A DNA stretch of 64,000 bases from Candidatus Endonucleibacter bathymodioli. Its GTDB lineage: Bacteria; Pseudomonadota; Gammaproteobacteria; Pseudomonadales; Endozoicomonadaceae. The position numbers and the translations under genes were made by a program. Each line of letters opens with the position of its first letter. Position 1 is the first letter of the stretch. This document shows positions 1 to 9,502 of this stretch, in pieces. The DNA is taken from the NCBI GenBank assembly GCA_030674915.1, contig JASXSV010000002.1, positions 199,545 to 263,544 of the forward strand, read 5' to 3'. The notes beneath the pieces are model-generated. The model was not told the DNA's origin. It worked only from the letters and a program-made list of their open reading frames with translations, and searched no databases.

Positions 1-1516
1 GTAGAGATTTATTATCTGTTACCTTGGCGTAGTTATGCCAATGATCCAGCAGCTCATCAATATCTCTGAACAGCATGTCTTTTTCATTATCATCGGTAAT
101 CGCTATCTGTTCTTTATAGGCTTCTAACTCATTTTTGATATTACTGCCATCGTCAACCAGTGACATAACCAAGTTGATAACTATCTTTTGGCTGTCATCG
201 TGAATACTTGTTGCGATTTCAGATAAATCTGAGAATTCTTGTTTATCTAAAGATAATGCGGCCAATAAACGTTTTTTGTGAAGTTCATCCTGCGTATTAA
301 GCTTGACTCTCAATGCTAAATCAAAAATTTGCATAAGATCGGATTCAAACTTTAAAGCCCCAGGTGTCATTTTGTAGTAATGGGGAATATTGGAGGCTTG
401 TAATGCCTCTTCCAGTGGTTTAAATAAATATTTATTTCTTGCTAATACCGCAATTTTTTCATAACTCAACTCGCCTTCAATATCAGCATGATTTTTTAAC
501 AAATAAATTTCTTGTATCTTTTTGACTACCATTTGGGCTTCAATGGTTTCATTCTTAAACTTATATAATTCAAAAACACCCTGTTTAACTGCACTATCTA
601 TCGGCCCAGTATCAGGGATAAGTTGTTGTGCTGCTTGCAATACTGCGATTGAAGAACGGTAGTTTTCATTCAGTTCAATTATTGCTGGTTTGAAGTCATT
701 GACAAATTTCCGATCCATATAATCTGGTGATGAGCCGTTGAAATGAAAAATCGACTGATTAGGGTCACCCACCATTAAAATATTAGTAAACTCAACATTT
801 GCCAATGCTTTCAATAGTTGATACTGGGCATTATTCATATCTTGTGCCTCATCGACACAAATAGCAGAAAAACTACGACGATATAATGCCGCTATTTTAG
901 GATAATCCATAAATAAGCCATAAACTTTGAGCAATAAATCATCAAAATCAATGGCGTTTTGTGATTTCAAAATATCATGATAACCACAATAAAGAAGAAT
1001 AATATTAGTATCATTCGTTTGTGCGGAGATCTCTGTTTCGTTGATTAACTTACACTTTATCTTTGCGATAAAGTTCAAAGTTCTATAGCGAAAATTTATT
1101 TTATCTTTTCTGCTCTTCTTACTATAGATAGATGCATAAGAGGGAGTTAAATGAATTGCCTGTTCGATTAATTCCAAGCGGTCGCCTTCATCCTCAAAAA
1201 TATGAGGCATTTCGGCATAACCAATTAAATGCCCGTGATTTTCCAAAACCGATTGACAAAAGCCATGAAAGGTACCAACAAAGGTTCTTTTCTCAATATC
1301 TTCAATATTCTCTAATCGGTCTTTAATCTCCTGCCCTGCCTTGTTGGTAAATGTCAAGGCCAATACTTTTTTATTGCTTCGAGACAATAAAACGCGAATA
1401 CGCTCCGTTAATACACGGGTTTTACCACTGCCAGCACTGGCTTTAACATAGAGTGCACCATCTTTAGCATCAACAATAGAACGCTGTTTTTTTGAAAGAT
1501 CGATAGAATGACTCAT
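1..1516 (-). CDS. gajB: GajB-like UvrD/Rep-family helicase of a Gabija system (3' end beyond window)
   Basis: This is the N-terminal 505 codons of a superfamily-1 DNA helicase, running off the left edge without a stop. Translation from 1516 shows Walker A (ASAGSGKT, about residue 27), the adenine-contacting TFTNKA motif, a DEAQD Walker B box, GDPNQSIFHF (motif III) and NENYRSS (motif IV). Motifs V and VI are not yet reached. The start ATG has a clear AGGTGA ribosome site about 7 nt upstream. The upstream partner is an OLD-family nuclease, and that pair defines the Gabija anti-phage system, in which GajB senses or unwinds DNA and works with the GajA nuclease. The protein is already longer than the roughly 494-residue Bacillus cereus GajB, so it is a longer variant or another UvrD-type subfamily. 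An IS30 element now separates it from gajA, which may reduce its expression. Confidence 0.85.
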   Translation of the reverse strand, partial: MSHSIDLSKKQRSIVDAKDGALYVKASAGSGKTRVLTERIRVLLSRSNKKVLALTFTNKAGQEIKDRLENIEDIEKRTFVGTFHGFCQSVLENHGHLIGYAEMPHIFEDEGDRLELIEQAIHLTPSYASIYSKKSRKDKINFRYRTLNFIAKIKCKLINETEISAQTNDTNIILLYCGYHDILKSQNAIDFDDLLLKVYGLFMDYPKIAALYRRSFSAICVDEAQDMNNAQYQLLKALANVEFTNILMVGDPNQSIFHFNGSSPDYMDRKFVNDFKPAIIELNENYRSSIAVLQAAQQLIPDTGPIDSAVKQGVFELYKFKNETIEAQMVVKKIQEIYLLKNHADIEGELSYEKIAVLARNKYLFKPLEEALQASNIPHYYKMTPGALKFESDLMQIFDLALRVKLNTQDELHKKRLLAALSLDKQEFSDLSEIATSIHDDSQKIVINLVMSLVDDGSNIKNELEAYKEQIAITDDNEKDMLFRDIDELLDHWHNYAKVTDNKSL

Positions 1517-1581
1517 AATGTCACCTCGGGGATATTTAGAATAGATTTCATCTTAGCGAATAATTCTCTAATCTTAGGGGG

Positions 1582-2663
1582 CGCGGATTTCAGTCATAAG
1601 TGCGCCATATTGAAAAAGTTGAGCCAGAGGGTACACTCACGGTTCTACCAAAAACCAATGTGAGACCACTTATGAATAAGCGTTATACCCACCTGACTCA
1701 AGAAGAAAGATACCAGATTTGGTCAGAGAAAAAAGCAGGAGTTTCAAATGAAATTATCGCCCAAGACTTAAGGCGTGATTTGAGTACCGTTAAAAGAGAG
1801 TTGGCTAGAAATACAGGGGCTAGAGGTTATCGCCCGAAGCAAGCACATAATTTTGCGCAGGAACGTCATCAACAGAAACCAAAAGCGACCAAGATGGTAG
1901 CTGAACTGAAAGATAAAATTACTGACAGACTAAGTAAGCAGTGGAGCCCTGAGCAAATACAAGGACGCCTTAAACGAGATAATCAACCTTCTGTATGTCC
2001 CTCTACGATTTACCAGTTTATTCGAGAGGACAAAGCTGGGGGTGGTTGCTTGTATCAACATCTTCGGCACAAGAAGTATAAGCAAAGAACAAGAAAGCCC
2101 GATGCACGAGGCCAGATCCGAAACCGTGTTAGCATTGATGATCGACCTGGAATTGTGGATCAAAAAATACGTTTAGGCGATTGGGAAGCAGACACTGTAA
2201 TTGGCAAAAGACACAAGGGTGTACTGGTTACATTAACGGAAAGAGTGAGTAAATTAAATTTGGTAAAACGTGTTCCTTCAAAGCACGCTGACGTGGTGAC
2301 GAAAGCAATTATAACGATGCTCAAGCCTTACCAATCAGACTTACTCACGATCACATTTGATAACGGAAAGGAGTTCGCCTTTCATGAAAAAATCAAGAAA
2401 AAGCTTAACGTAGATACCTATTTTGCTCACCCTTACTCCTCGTGGGAACGAGGTTTGAATGAAAATCATAATGGTTTGATAAGACAATATTTGCCCAAAA
2501 GCCAATCTTTGGATAATGTCACTGACAAAGAAATTTTAGATATACAAAACCGACTAAACCAAAGACCAAGAAAACTGTTAGACTTTAAAACACCTGATGA
2601 GATTTATAGTGAAATGGCGTTAGCTGCATAAATTTTAAGGGGCACTTATGACTAAAATCCGCG
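1582..2663 (+). mobile_element. IS30-family insertion sequence, apparently complete, inserted in the 3' end of gajA
   Basis: About 1082 bp with imperfect terminal inverted repeats of about 25 bp (left at 1582-1606, right at 2639-2663), both starting CGCGGATTT and sharing the core GTCATAAGTG. The flanks carry a 3-bp GGG duplication (1579-1581 and 2664-2666), the size expected for IS30. It contains one intact transposase gene. The right repeat supplies the present stop codon of gajA. Confidence 0.85.
1672..2631 (+). CDS. IS30-family DDE transposase, intact
   Basis: 319 residues from the ATG at 1672 (MNKRYTHLTQEER), the usual family start; an in-frame GTG at 1600 lies inside the inverted repeat and is not preferred. 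The N-terminal helix-turn-helix has the family signature for IS30 (QEERYQIW, then STVKRELARN). The catalytic domain keeps GDWEADTVIG (first Asp), ITFDNGKEF (second Asp) and the Glu in GLNENHNG. It probably catalyses transposition of the surrounding element. Unlike the second IS30 copy at 52.5 kb, it shows no frameshift or catalytic deletion, so the element may be active. Confidence 0.93.
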   Translation: MNKRYTHLTQEERYQIWSEKKAGVSNEIIAQDLRRDLSTVKRELARNTGARGYRPKQAHNFAQERHQQKPKATKMVAELKDKITDRLSKQWSPEQIQGRLKRDNQPSVCPSTIYQFIREDKAGGGCLYQHLRHKKYKQRTRKPDARGQIRNRVSIDDRPGIVDQKIRLGDWEADTVIGKRHKGVLVTLTERVSKLNLVKRVPSKHADVVTKAIITMLKPYQSDLLTITFDNGKEFAFHEKIKKKLNVDTYFAHPYSSWERGLNENHNGLIRQYLPKSQSLDNVTDKEILDIQNRLNQRPRKLLDFKTPDEIYSEMALAA

Positions 2664-4358
2664 GGGTAATACTTTTCCACTTTTTACTATTTGCTCTGCA
2701 ATGACTGGAGCAAACCGAGTCTTATGTTTAGTGATTTTTGCACACAAGACATCTTCGCTGTATTGCTCTATTTCTTTTATCTTCTGAAGCTCTTTGTTTT
2801 TTTTATGTTTACTGTTGTCGTATATAATAAGAGTAGCAATGGATTTTCTAATTTCTTCAAGAAAGCCATCTTTTATCAGTTGTTTTTCTAGATTATTGCC
2901 ATCATCTAAAAATACAAGCACGTCATTTTCTGTCTTTGATGAGCCGCAAACGACGAACTGTTTTATTACACGGGCTTTTATATTGGTTTCTGCATCACTC
3001 AATATCAGCCAAGGAATATTTAATGACTCAGCAAAGATTAAAAAAGGCAAATAATTATATCCACCCACACCAACAAAATCTATCCCCATTTCAACGGCAG
3101 ATTTTCCAAAATAATGTTGGGCCAAGATCGGCAATGCCTGCTCTTCGGTTTCCCCCTCAAAAAACACCAACAATTTTGAAAAGAATATTTCTCCTCGGCT
3201 ACTGACTACTTGTCGTTTGATTTTCCATTTCCATTCATCCGTCAGTGTATCAACTGCCACTTTGCCACAGCTGACTTTCTGTTCTTTGTAGAAGTTGCGT
3301 ATCTGCCCTAGTTCCGCCACCGCTGCAATATAAGGTGAATGAGTAGAGATGATTTTTTGCCCCTCAATGCTGCTGATTTGATTATACAGTTGCTTTTGAG
3401 CGTTGGGGTGTAGATGGGCTTCGGGTTCTTCAATGGCCAATATAGGTAAAAAGACTGTTTTTTCTTTCTTGGCATTGCCTGCCAGCAAACCGATAAAGGA
3501 TTTCAACGTTAATAAAGAAGACCAACTCCGTGTTCCCATACCATGATATTCCATGGAGAAGCTGTCTTGACTATCGCCATAATAAATCGTCAATCCCTTG
3601 TTTAAATCTCGGATTTTTTTAGTGAAGGGGGTTAATTCAACGCCACTGCTGGTATTTTCTAGTGCCGAATCCAAGCCTTTCAGAGTCGTTTTGATATGGC
3701 TAAGAATATCACTGCTACTCACGGCCTTGTCATTCAGTTGTTCAATTTGTTGCTCTATTGCTTGAATATCATCGGCTGAATATTCAATTTTAGACAACAT
3801 CTTGCCCAGATAAGAGCCGCGTACCTTGGTGTCTTCCAGAATATCGCGTTGAGCATCCATATAGAAAAAAGGCAACTCATCAAAACGGAAGCGGGTTTTT
3901 TTGCCATTATCGGCATTGAACCAATCTATTTCGCCCATTTTAATAGTCGGCCATTTGTTCAGGATAGTTTGCTGGACTTTATAGCTGTTTTTAATCGTAT
4001 CAAAAGTTACCGAGGTTCTGAGCGGTGAAAAATGCTTTATTCCGTCGGTACGTATTCGATCGGTGGTGAGTAAAACCTCCCAGTCTTCGCTAAAATCCTC
4101 TGACTGCTTGCCATCGGCATCAATGGGAACAATCAGCACATCAATGGTGATGTTTTCAGCACAGCGGTTATGTTTAATGAAAAAGTCATCTTGAGAAACA
4201 AACTGGCGGTTGCCCAAGGCGATCTGTAAGGCTTTGAGAAAAGAGGTTTTGCCTGTGTTGTTCATGCCCGTAAGTACGGTGGTTTGCTCGAGTTCTACCT
4301 CGATATTTTCCAGACCACGAAAGCCTGCGATACGAACCGTTTTTATTAGAATGCTCAC
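2652..4358 (-). CDS. gajA: GajA-like OLD-family ATP-dependent endonuclease, C-terminus altered by IS30
   Basis: An ABC-type ATPase followed by a TOPRIM nuclease domain, the OLD family. From the GTG start at 4358 it has 568 residues, near the usual GajA size of about 580. Walker A is GMNNTGKTS (residues 31-39), Walker B is AIEEPEAHLHP, a STHSPY switch motif follows, and the TOPRIM domain shows FFEGETEEQ and ILSDAETN. The GTG start is chosen because its GTGA overlaps the TGA of the upstream hsdS remnant frame and GGAGAC lies just before it; an ATG at 4403 in the same frame is less likely. The last three residues and the stop come from the IS30 inverted repeat. Removing IS30 and one copy of the GGG duplication replaces them with 21 native codons ending in a TGA that overlaps the gajB ATG. 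The nuclease may therefore retain all domains but lacks its native tail. Confidence 0.85.
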   Translation of the reverse strand: MSILIKTVRIAGFRGLENIEVELEQTTVLTGMNNTGKTSFLKALQIALGNRQFVSQDDFFIKHNRCAENITIDVLIVPIDADGKQSEDFSEDWEVLLTTDRIRTDGIKHFSPLRTSVTFDTIKNSYKVQQTILNKWPTIKMGEIDWFNADNGKKTRFRFDELPFFYMDAQRDILEDTKVRGSYLGKMLSKIEYSADDIQAIEQQIEQLNDKAVSSSDILSHIKTTLKGLDSALENTSSGVELTPFTKKIRDLNKGLTIYYGDSQDSFSMEYHGMGTRSWSSLLTLKSFIGLLAGNAKKEKTVFLPILAIEEPEAHLHPNAQKQLYNQISSIEGQKIISTHSPYIAAVAELGQIRNFYKEQKVSCGKVAVDTLTDEWKWKIKRQVVSSRGEIFFSKLLVFFEGETEEQALPILAQHYFGKSAVEMGIDFVGVGGYNYLPFLIFAESLNIPWLILSDAETNIKARVIKQFVVCGSSKTENDVLVFLDDGNNLEKQLIKDGFLEEIRKSIATLIIYDNSKHKKNKELQKIKEIEQYSEDVLCAKITKHKTRFAPVIAEQIVKSGKVLPRGF

Positions 4359-4403
4359 TGGATTGTCTCCTTGTCGTATCGTACCCGAATTTCCCCTGAC
4401 CAT

Positions 4404-4606
4404 GAATGGTCTCTATGGGTAGAGACGCAAATCATTGTATCTCTACGGGGTGGAAATAATTTATTACGTTTGCACTGCGTATTGTTCATCATATTTTTAT
4501 CTGTGTTTCCCTCAATCATTATTGATGTCGGTGGGTAGAGGCGCAATGTATTGCGGCTCTACGAGGTGGTAATGATTTATCACGTTTTCCTGCGTATTGT
4601 CCATCA
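4404..4606. repeat. Tandem copies of a ~117-bp unit carrying REP-like palindromes
   Basis: Two units repeat in direct orientation with a partial third beside gajA. Each contains a palindrome: 4419-4446 (arms GTAGAGA / TCTCTAC) and 4535-4562 (arms GTAGAGGCGCAAT / ATTGCGGCTCTAC), and each is followed by a similar stretch containing TGCGTATTGT. The GTAGAG-CGCAAT palindrome resembles REP-type elements of many proteobacterial and cyanobacterial genomes. Both ends of the array resemble the 3' end of hsdS (Met-Ser-Gly-Glu-Ile type codons), so the array seems to have grown inside the hsdS tail. Confidence 0.6.
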
Positions 4607-5025
4607 TTATATTTTCACCTGTATTTCACCCGACATTAATTTGGGCAGAATGGTGTCGTGTAGGTTTTGTAGGGTGTGGATTTGTTTATAGCTCCTTTCC
4701 ATCTTGGACACACATTTGATAACGTGACTCTCAAAATTTTTCTGTATTTATGGTAGTGGAATTGGGATAATAAATGAGGTACTTTTATACTTGATTGCAC
4801 TCGGCTAATATCTAATTGTAGAATTCCACCATTTTTATATTTCAAAACCTGAAATAAGTACAAAGATGAAATGTTTTTTGCAGACAAACCGATCATATTT
4901 TTTTGGGTTATTTCTAAACCAGTTTTTGTAAGTATCTTCATCAACATATGTTCTAATGACTGAGTAATCAACAATCCTATTTTCTTTACCAAGAGCATGT
5001 ACTTCTATTACTGGAAAAGCACAAG
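4607..5025 (-). pseudogene. hsdS: Decayed type I restriction-modification specificity subunit (hsdS) remnant
   Basis: No intact frame remains, but pieces in different minus-strand frames match the C-terminal target-recognition half of HsdS. In order they are YVDEDTYKNWFRNNPKK (about 4915-4970), LYLFQVLKYKNGGILQ followed by VQSSIKVP, then FIIPIPLP, and finally the hallmark end LHDTILPKLMSGEIQV (about 4610-4660). At least two frameshifts separate them. The stop is at 4607. A second copy of the SGEIRV ending (4356-4403) runs into the gajA start with a GTGA overlap, so hsdS and gajA were probably once translationally coupled. No hsdM or hsdR is present in the window. Confidence 0.65.
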
Positions 5026-5118
5026 GCTCCCTTAAACTGAGCACCAATGAGTGGACGCCCAGCCTACGGCAAGAGTAATGCCAGGTCGCCACACCTTTTT
5101 AGGCACGCTACCGCCCCT

Positions 5119-5560
5119 CTACTTACGCCAGTGCAGAAATGGCGAATAAAATAAAAATATGCACCAAGCGCATCGATCAATGCACCCTGTGGTAACCCAT
5201 TGGCGTTGCATATGCTTCTCCATCTGACGCGAGCCATACCACTGCGTTTGCAAGAACTGGTTATCGATGAATTTCATAAACCTCAGGCTCTCTGCACTTT
5301 CGCCCTTCGGTTGATAATAATACAGACTCAAGCGCACGAGCAACTGAACCGATGCGGTAGCTAAAAAACTATTTTCACCTCAAGCTGGCCAATCTCCGCC
5401 GAGCTTGGCAAGCATCGCGGCCATGCTCTTAATCGCAACACGGTTCTGAGTCTAGTCCTGGGTTGAATGCACGCCGTGCTTATTCTACAATTCCGCCAGA
5501 GTCATTCCCTCAAGTATTGCTTCCAGCGAAACTTTGGCGTTGTAAATCTATGGAGTATGT
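5119..5560 (-). pseudogene. IS3-family transposase remnant (orfA/orfB fragments)
   Basis: Broken minus-strand frames read like an IS3-family element with most of orfB missing. An orfA-like stretch near 5480-5560 reads KVSLEAILEGMTLAEL, stop, NKHGVHSTQ. It is followed by AIKSMAAMLAKLGGDWPA at about 5380-5450, then the orfB start RLSLYYYQPKGESAESLR and QFLQTQWYGSRQMEKH at 5220-5340. These are the usual IS3 helix-turn-helix and YGSRQM/YGYRRI-type segments. The DDE catalytic part is absent. It has no function left. Confidence 0.65.
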
Positions 5561-6340
5561 CTTTCGTTGCGTCAGAGTGAATCGTCCTTCTGTTTAGGCG
5601 ACCCATATCAACAATTAACTCGGAATTCTACATAACCTGCTTTTGATTACAAATCACAGTTTATCGTTATATAGCGTGAGTTTCCAGTGTTATAATGGCA
5701 ATGTCGTTCTTTCAGTGCGTCAGGAAAACATCTTTATCTAAACGTATATGATATGTGGCGGACACTCTGGTGACTACTGAGAGCGCTCGCCGTAAAGCTA
5801 GATAAACCTTGTGATTACTGATCATGCCAAGGTCTAACAATAAGTTAAATCTGGTTGTCGAGAAAATGTGTGCACCTTATGTTGGTATTTGGATAGTGAT
5901 ACTAACTAATACCTCAAGGGGTGCTAACATGATGGAACTTATTCATAAATTACTACCCTAACATATAACTACTTAGTTGAAGTCAATTAATACATCATGA
6001 CTTCAGTGCTATGTTTTAATATTGAGATAGCTTTGTTTTAATTTGATAGTAATAATTTAAATAGGTGTTTTTAGATAAATAAGAGCGCGTAGCCAAACTC
6101 GTTACCAAGTAGGAGGCCAGCTAACGGGGTTTCATAAATCTCATGGTAGTGGGTGCTTATTGCTTATGGTAGCAGTAATAATCCCACGTTTTTAATGGTG
6201 GCAAGCATATAAGGGTTTTTGGTTATTGTTCTGAGTAGTCTCAAATAAGGCCAGCAAATAAAAGGCACATCTTGTTTGTTGTGAGTTTAATATTTTATAT
6301 TATTTACTCGGATGCTGCTCTTCTAAATAGGGAATGTATA
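5561..6340. other. Intergenic stretch with no recognised gene; 3' part is the promoter cassette of the triplicated family
   Basis: No coding frame with a recognisable product was seen in 5561-6130. From about 6185 the sequence resembles the regions just upstream of the other two family copies: a TCAATGGTGG-like word, then CTCAA with a nearby CCAGCAAATAAAAGGC, TTTAATATTTT and AATAGG before the ATG. The conserved cassette probably holds the promoter and ribosome site. Confidence 0.5.
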
Positions 6341-9300
6341 ATGAATATATCAAATTGCACATCTACAAGTTTACGTGGTTCGAGAGATATGGCTCCGATG
6401 CAAGCAGAGGCGCAATCTGCTGAAGTTGCAAATAATGTGCTTTCCAGGTGTTCAGCATCGCCCCCGGGCGCATCATTGCCAGAGAGTCGCAATATAAATA
6501 GCCGAGATGTTATAAACACAAAAGATGGTGCCGACTTAATTCAGTTAAATTCAGAATCTGTAGAACAGCAAGCTGCTACCGTGGAAGCTAGATTATCTGT
6601 CACATCAGGTGTCGGTGCAAATAAATTTACTACTATGGATTGGTTTGAAGTTTTTGCGCCATCTTACTATAGGAATTTAGTATATTTCCATTCTAACGAA
6701 AAGTATTTGAAAGACTTGAGTAGTAATGCACAAGGAATTGTAAAAAAGTATCTTGCTGTCTGTCGCTCTGCTAGAAAAGGCAGCCAGAAAAAAATACCTG
6801 AGATTATTATGAAAGTTATTGCATCCTTGTTTTTTGTTGACAGTATGATTTGGGGAGACTTGTCGAAGTCTATTACTAATGAGGTTGCTATCAATATGTT
6901 GAATATAGACCGAAAGATGATAGACTGGTTGAATTCAAGAGATCAAGATGAGCTATTTACACTCGGGGCAAAGGCCGCCATGAAAAAACTTGAATCTTAT
7001 GCTCGGGATTTTATCTGTGACTCTTATTATTCTAGTTTTTATTATTTCATAGGTTATGATCAATTCGAAGATGCTCTAAAGTGCCTTGAAGATGCGACTT
7101 CTTTTATTGAAGGGTCTGAACTGATGGCTATATCATCAGAACAAAGTAGAATATCACTGTGTGGGTTTTATTTGTATGATAGGGCAGGTGATTTTAATTT
7201 TGCTTTATCTAAATTGAATGAGAGTGAAGATAATGGACTTCCTCAGGCTATTTGGAATAGTGCAATTATCGATATGGGACTTTGCAAGTCATATCGTCGT
7301 AAGAGTAACCCGGGTAGAGCATTTAAAAAACTAAGATCAATCCAAGATAAAACTAAAAAATGGAGGGCGAAGAATAAAACATCTGGTCTCGCATTTAGGC
7401 AGGAGGATATCCAAAATACAATAATAACCATCTGGAATGATTTTAAGGATAAAACTATACTCGCGGAAGATTTTTCAAAGGCTAGGGACTGCTGTTTTAA
7501 AATGATTGCTAGCATAGAAAAAGAATTCGCAGACGTCAGTAAAAATGGGCTAACAATTCTTCACCTAATGGGAAAGGAAGATCTGCTTGGTGATCCGATG
7601 TTAACGCAGTTGGTGGAAAAAATTTATCCTGCTTCTGATTGTGGGCGTGAGAAGTGGCAAAAAATGTACTATATATTACACTGTCATCTTAAAAACGAAG
7701 TTGCCGTAGAGTGCTACCCCAAGTACGTTGCCGAAATGAAAGACTGTCTGATGGGATTTGGTGTTCATGAGGATCTTATAGATCAATATTTTGCTGGTAT
7801 CACTGATACTATTGGACTGCAAGCAATCATGTCATATAATTATGATTTGATAGTTAATTATATTGCGTGGGTGAATACGGTTAAGAAAAAACGAAAAGAT
7901 GATAATAAGGTTAATAAGGTTAATAAGGATGAAGTGCGTAAAGTATTCACTATTATCACTGATTTGATGAAAGGAAATACTGACGCCGAGTGGGTAGCTA
8001 GCCCCCCTGAATGGCTGACTAGCGTGATTCCTAGCCAAGAATGGGCAAGGCAAAGTTTGGCTTCACGTTATGATATTTATGGAACAGGTGTAAATCAGGA
8101 GGCAGCTGATTTCTATGCGCTCATGTGCCAACATGCGTGTGCGAATGAATGCAAGATCCTAAGCGATTCGAGTGTTCTTCCTGTGATAACTACTGGAGAA
8201 GAAGGCCGCCTAAATTTTGCCAGTACGGCATCGGCAACAATTAAGAATAACACGTTATCTTCTGATTATTCTGTTATTGTTAATGCTATAGCCTTGATTG
8301 AACGTAGCGAAAAAGAATATGCCGTTCGTCTTATGGAGACATTTATTAATAACAATAATAGCGCTGTTGTGGAGCATTTGTTAGGGTACTTGAAAGAAGT
8401 TCAGTCTAGAGATTTAAAAGGTGATGAATTCAGGAGAAAACAAGATGAAGTAATTGGACACTACCAAAGTGCTGGTAAATATGGTATAGAGTATGCTGCA
8501 GAAAGAGCTGGTATATTCTTGCGAAATAGATCTATTTTTAGAATAGCAGAAAGTAAGCGTGAAAAACAAAAACAAAATGCCCCTCTGAATTATACTAATG
8601 ACAGTCCTAGTGATTGTTTACGTACATCATCATCGTTAATGGATATGGGGCAGCGTTCCTCCTCTTTGGCTGATAGCCACGATGAACTCTTTGAGCCGTT
8701 ACTATCTCAGGCATGCCAACTAAAATATGAAACGCCACTAAAATTTGACATCTCTCAGGAGTATCGTGATGGTGAAGTGAAGCATAAGAAATATACATCA
8801 CTACCTATGGCCATAACACAATATCATACTGCAATGGAAAGTGAGGATGGGTATGGAAGTGATATAGATTTTGATAGAGCATATTCTGCCATTGAGTCAA
8901 TGGAAAACGCAATTAAAAATGATGATGAAACACCTGTTGCTACAAAAATTCAAGTAGAACAGTATAAGGCGTGGTATTATTATAAGATTCTTAAATATAG
9001 TGGAAAATATAAGTTGAGCGAGGATAATAAAAAAGAATTTAATCGCTTATTCAATAATGCTTTAATGACTGGGTTCAAGTTGTTTGATGTGGATATTATG
9101 GTAACTGACACGGTAACCAGTGTGCGCAATATAAGGACAAGCGGAATACAAAAAGATCTTGCTGGGCAGGATCCTGAGATTAGAACTCAGCTTGGTTCGC
9201 TAGCCAGTACTTGGGGGCACTTTTATTCTGATATCCGGCCACACAAAAATCAACATCAAGCACTTTATGAGTTGTCATTATGGTTGAATCCATCTAAAAA

Positions 9301-9415
9301 CAAATCACATCGAGCCAATATTCCTTCAGGTAAATTGAACGTGGTGGAAGATATAGAGCCGCTTAGGCTAGCTAATAGCTCGTCACATAAGACAAGCAAG
9401 ATTTATTATAAATGA
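6341..9415 (+). CDS. Unknown ~1024-residue protein, tandem family copy 1
   Basis: I do not recognise this family. The start at 6341 (MNISN) is chosen because copies 2 and 3 start with the same residues and the same AATAGG-type upstream word; an in-frame TTG at 6272 is not conserved. Residues 1-90 are Ser/Glu-rich and probably disordered, with no signal peptide and no membrane segment. The rest is predicted mostly helical. The best conserved blocks among copies are DWFEV (about 95), QAIWNSAIIDMGLC (about 305), SNPxxAFKKLRS, a helical repeat-like part around 650-730 (AIALIERSEKE, VVEHLLGY) and a C-terminal part with QVEQYKAWYYYK and STWGHFYSDI. The pattern suggests an alpha-solenoid scaffold; this is inference. 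It may be an effector or a surface or cytosolic factor. Confidence 0.85.
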   Translation: MNISNCTSTSLRGSRDMAPMQAEAQSAEVANNVLSRCSASPPGASLPESRNINSRDVINTKDGADLIQLNSESVEQQAATVEARLSVTSGVGANKFTTMDWFEVFAPSYYRNLVYFHSNEKYLKDLSSNAQGIVKKYLAVCRSARKGSQKKIPEIIMKVIASLFFVDSMIWGDLSKSITNEVAINMLNIDRKMIDWLNSRDQDELFTLGAKAAMKKLESYARDFICDSYYSSFYYFIGYDQFEDALKCLEDATSFIEGSELMAISSEQSRISLCGFYLYDRAGDFNFALSKLNESEDNGLPQAIWNSAIIDMGLCKSYRRKSNPGRAFKKLRSIQDKTKKWRAKNKTSGLAFRQEDIQNTIITIWNDFKDKTILAEDFSKARDCCFKMIASIEKEFADVSKNGLTILHLMGKEDLLGDPMLTQLVEKIYPASDCGREKWQKMYYILHCHLKNEVAVECYPKYVAEMKDCLMGFGVHEDLIDQYFAGITDTIGLQAIMSYNYDLIVNYIAWVNTVKKKRKDDNKVNKVNKDEVRKVFTIITDLMKGNTDAEWVASPPEWLTSVIPSQEWARQSLASRYDIYGTGVNQEAADFYALMCQHACANECKILSDSSVLPVITTGEEGRLNFASTASATIKNNTLSSDYSVIVNAIALIERSEKEYAVRLMETFINNNNSAVVEHLLGYLKEVQSRDLKGDEFRRKQDEVIGHYQSAGKYGIEYAAERAGIFLRNRSIFRIAESKREKQKQNAPLNYTNDSPSDCLRTSSSLMDMGQRSSSLADSHDELFEPLLSQACQLKYETPLKFDISQEYRDGEVKHKKYTSLPMAITQYHTAMESEDGYGSDIDFDRAYSAIESMENAIKNDDETPVATKIQVEQYKAWYYYKILKYSGKYKLSEDNKKEFNRLFNNALMTGFKLFDVDIMVTDTVTSVRNIRTSGIQKDLAGQDPEIRTQLGSLASTWGHFYSDIRPHKNQHQALYELSLWLNPSKNKSHRANIPSGKLNVVEDIEPLRLANSSSHKTSKIYYK

Positions 9416-9502
9416 CGGCTGTATTTACTGGTAATGCATTATGGCTGTTGTTTGGTAATATTAGTGTTTTTTGGCGTATTGTTGCTGTAGAAGAGGCTGT
9501 TC

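Noticed and set aside
6272..6340. Upstream TTG start for family copy 1
   Set aside because: The extension is not conserved in copies 2 and 3, which start at the matching ATG.
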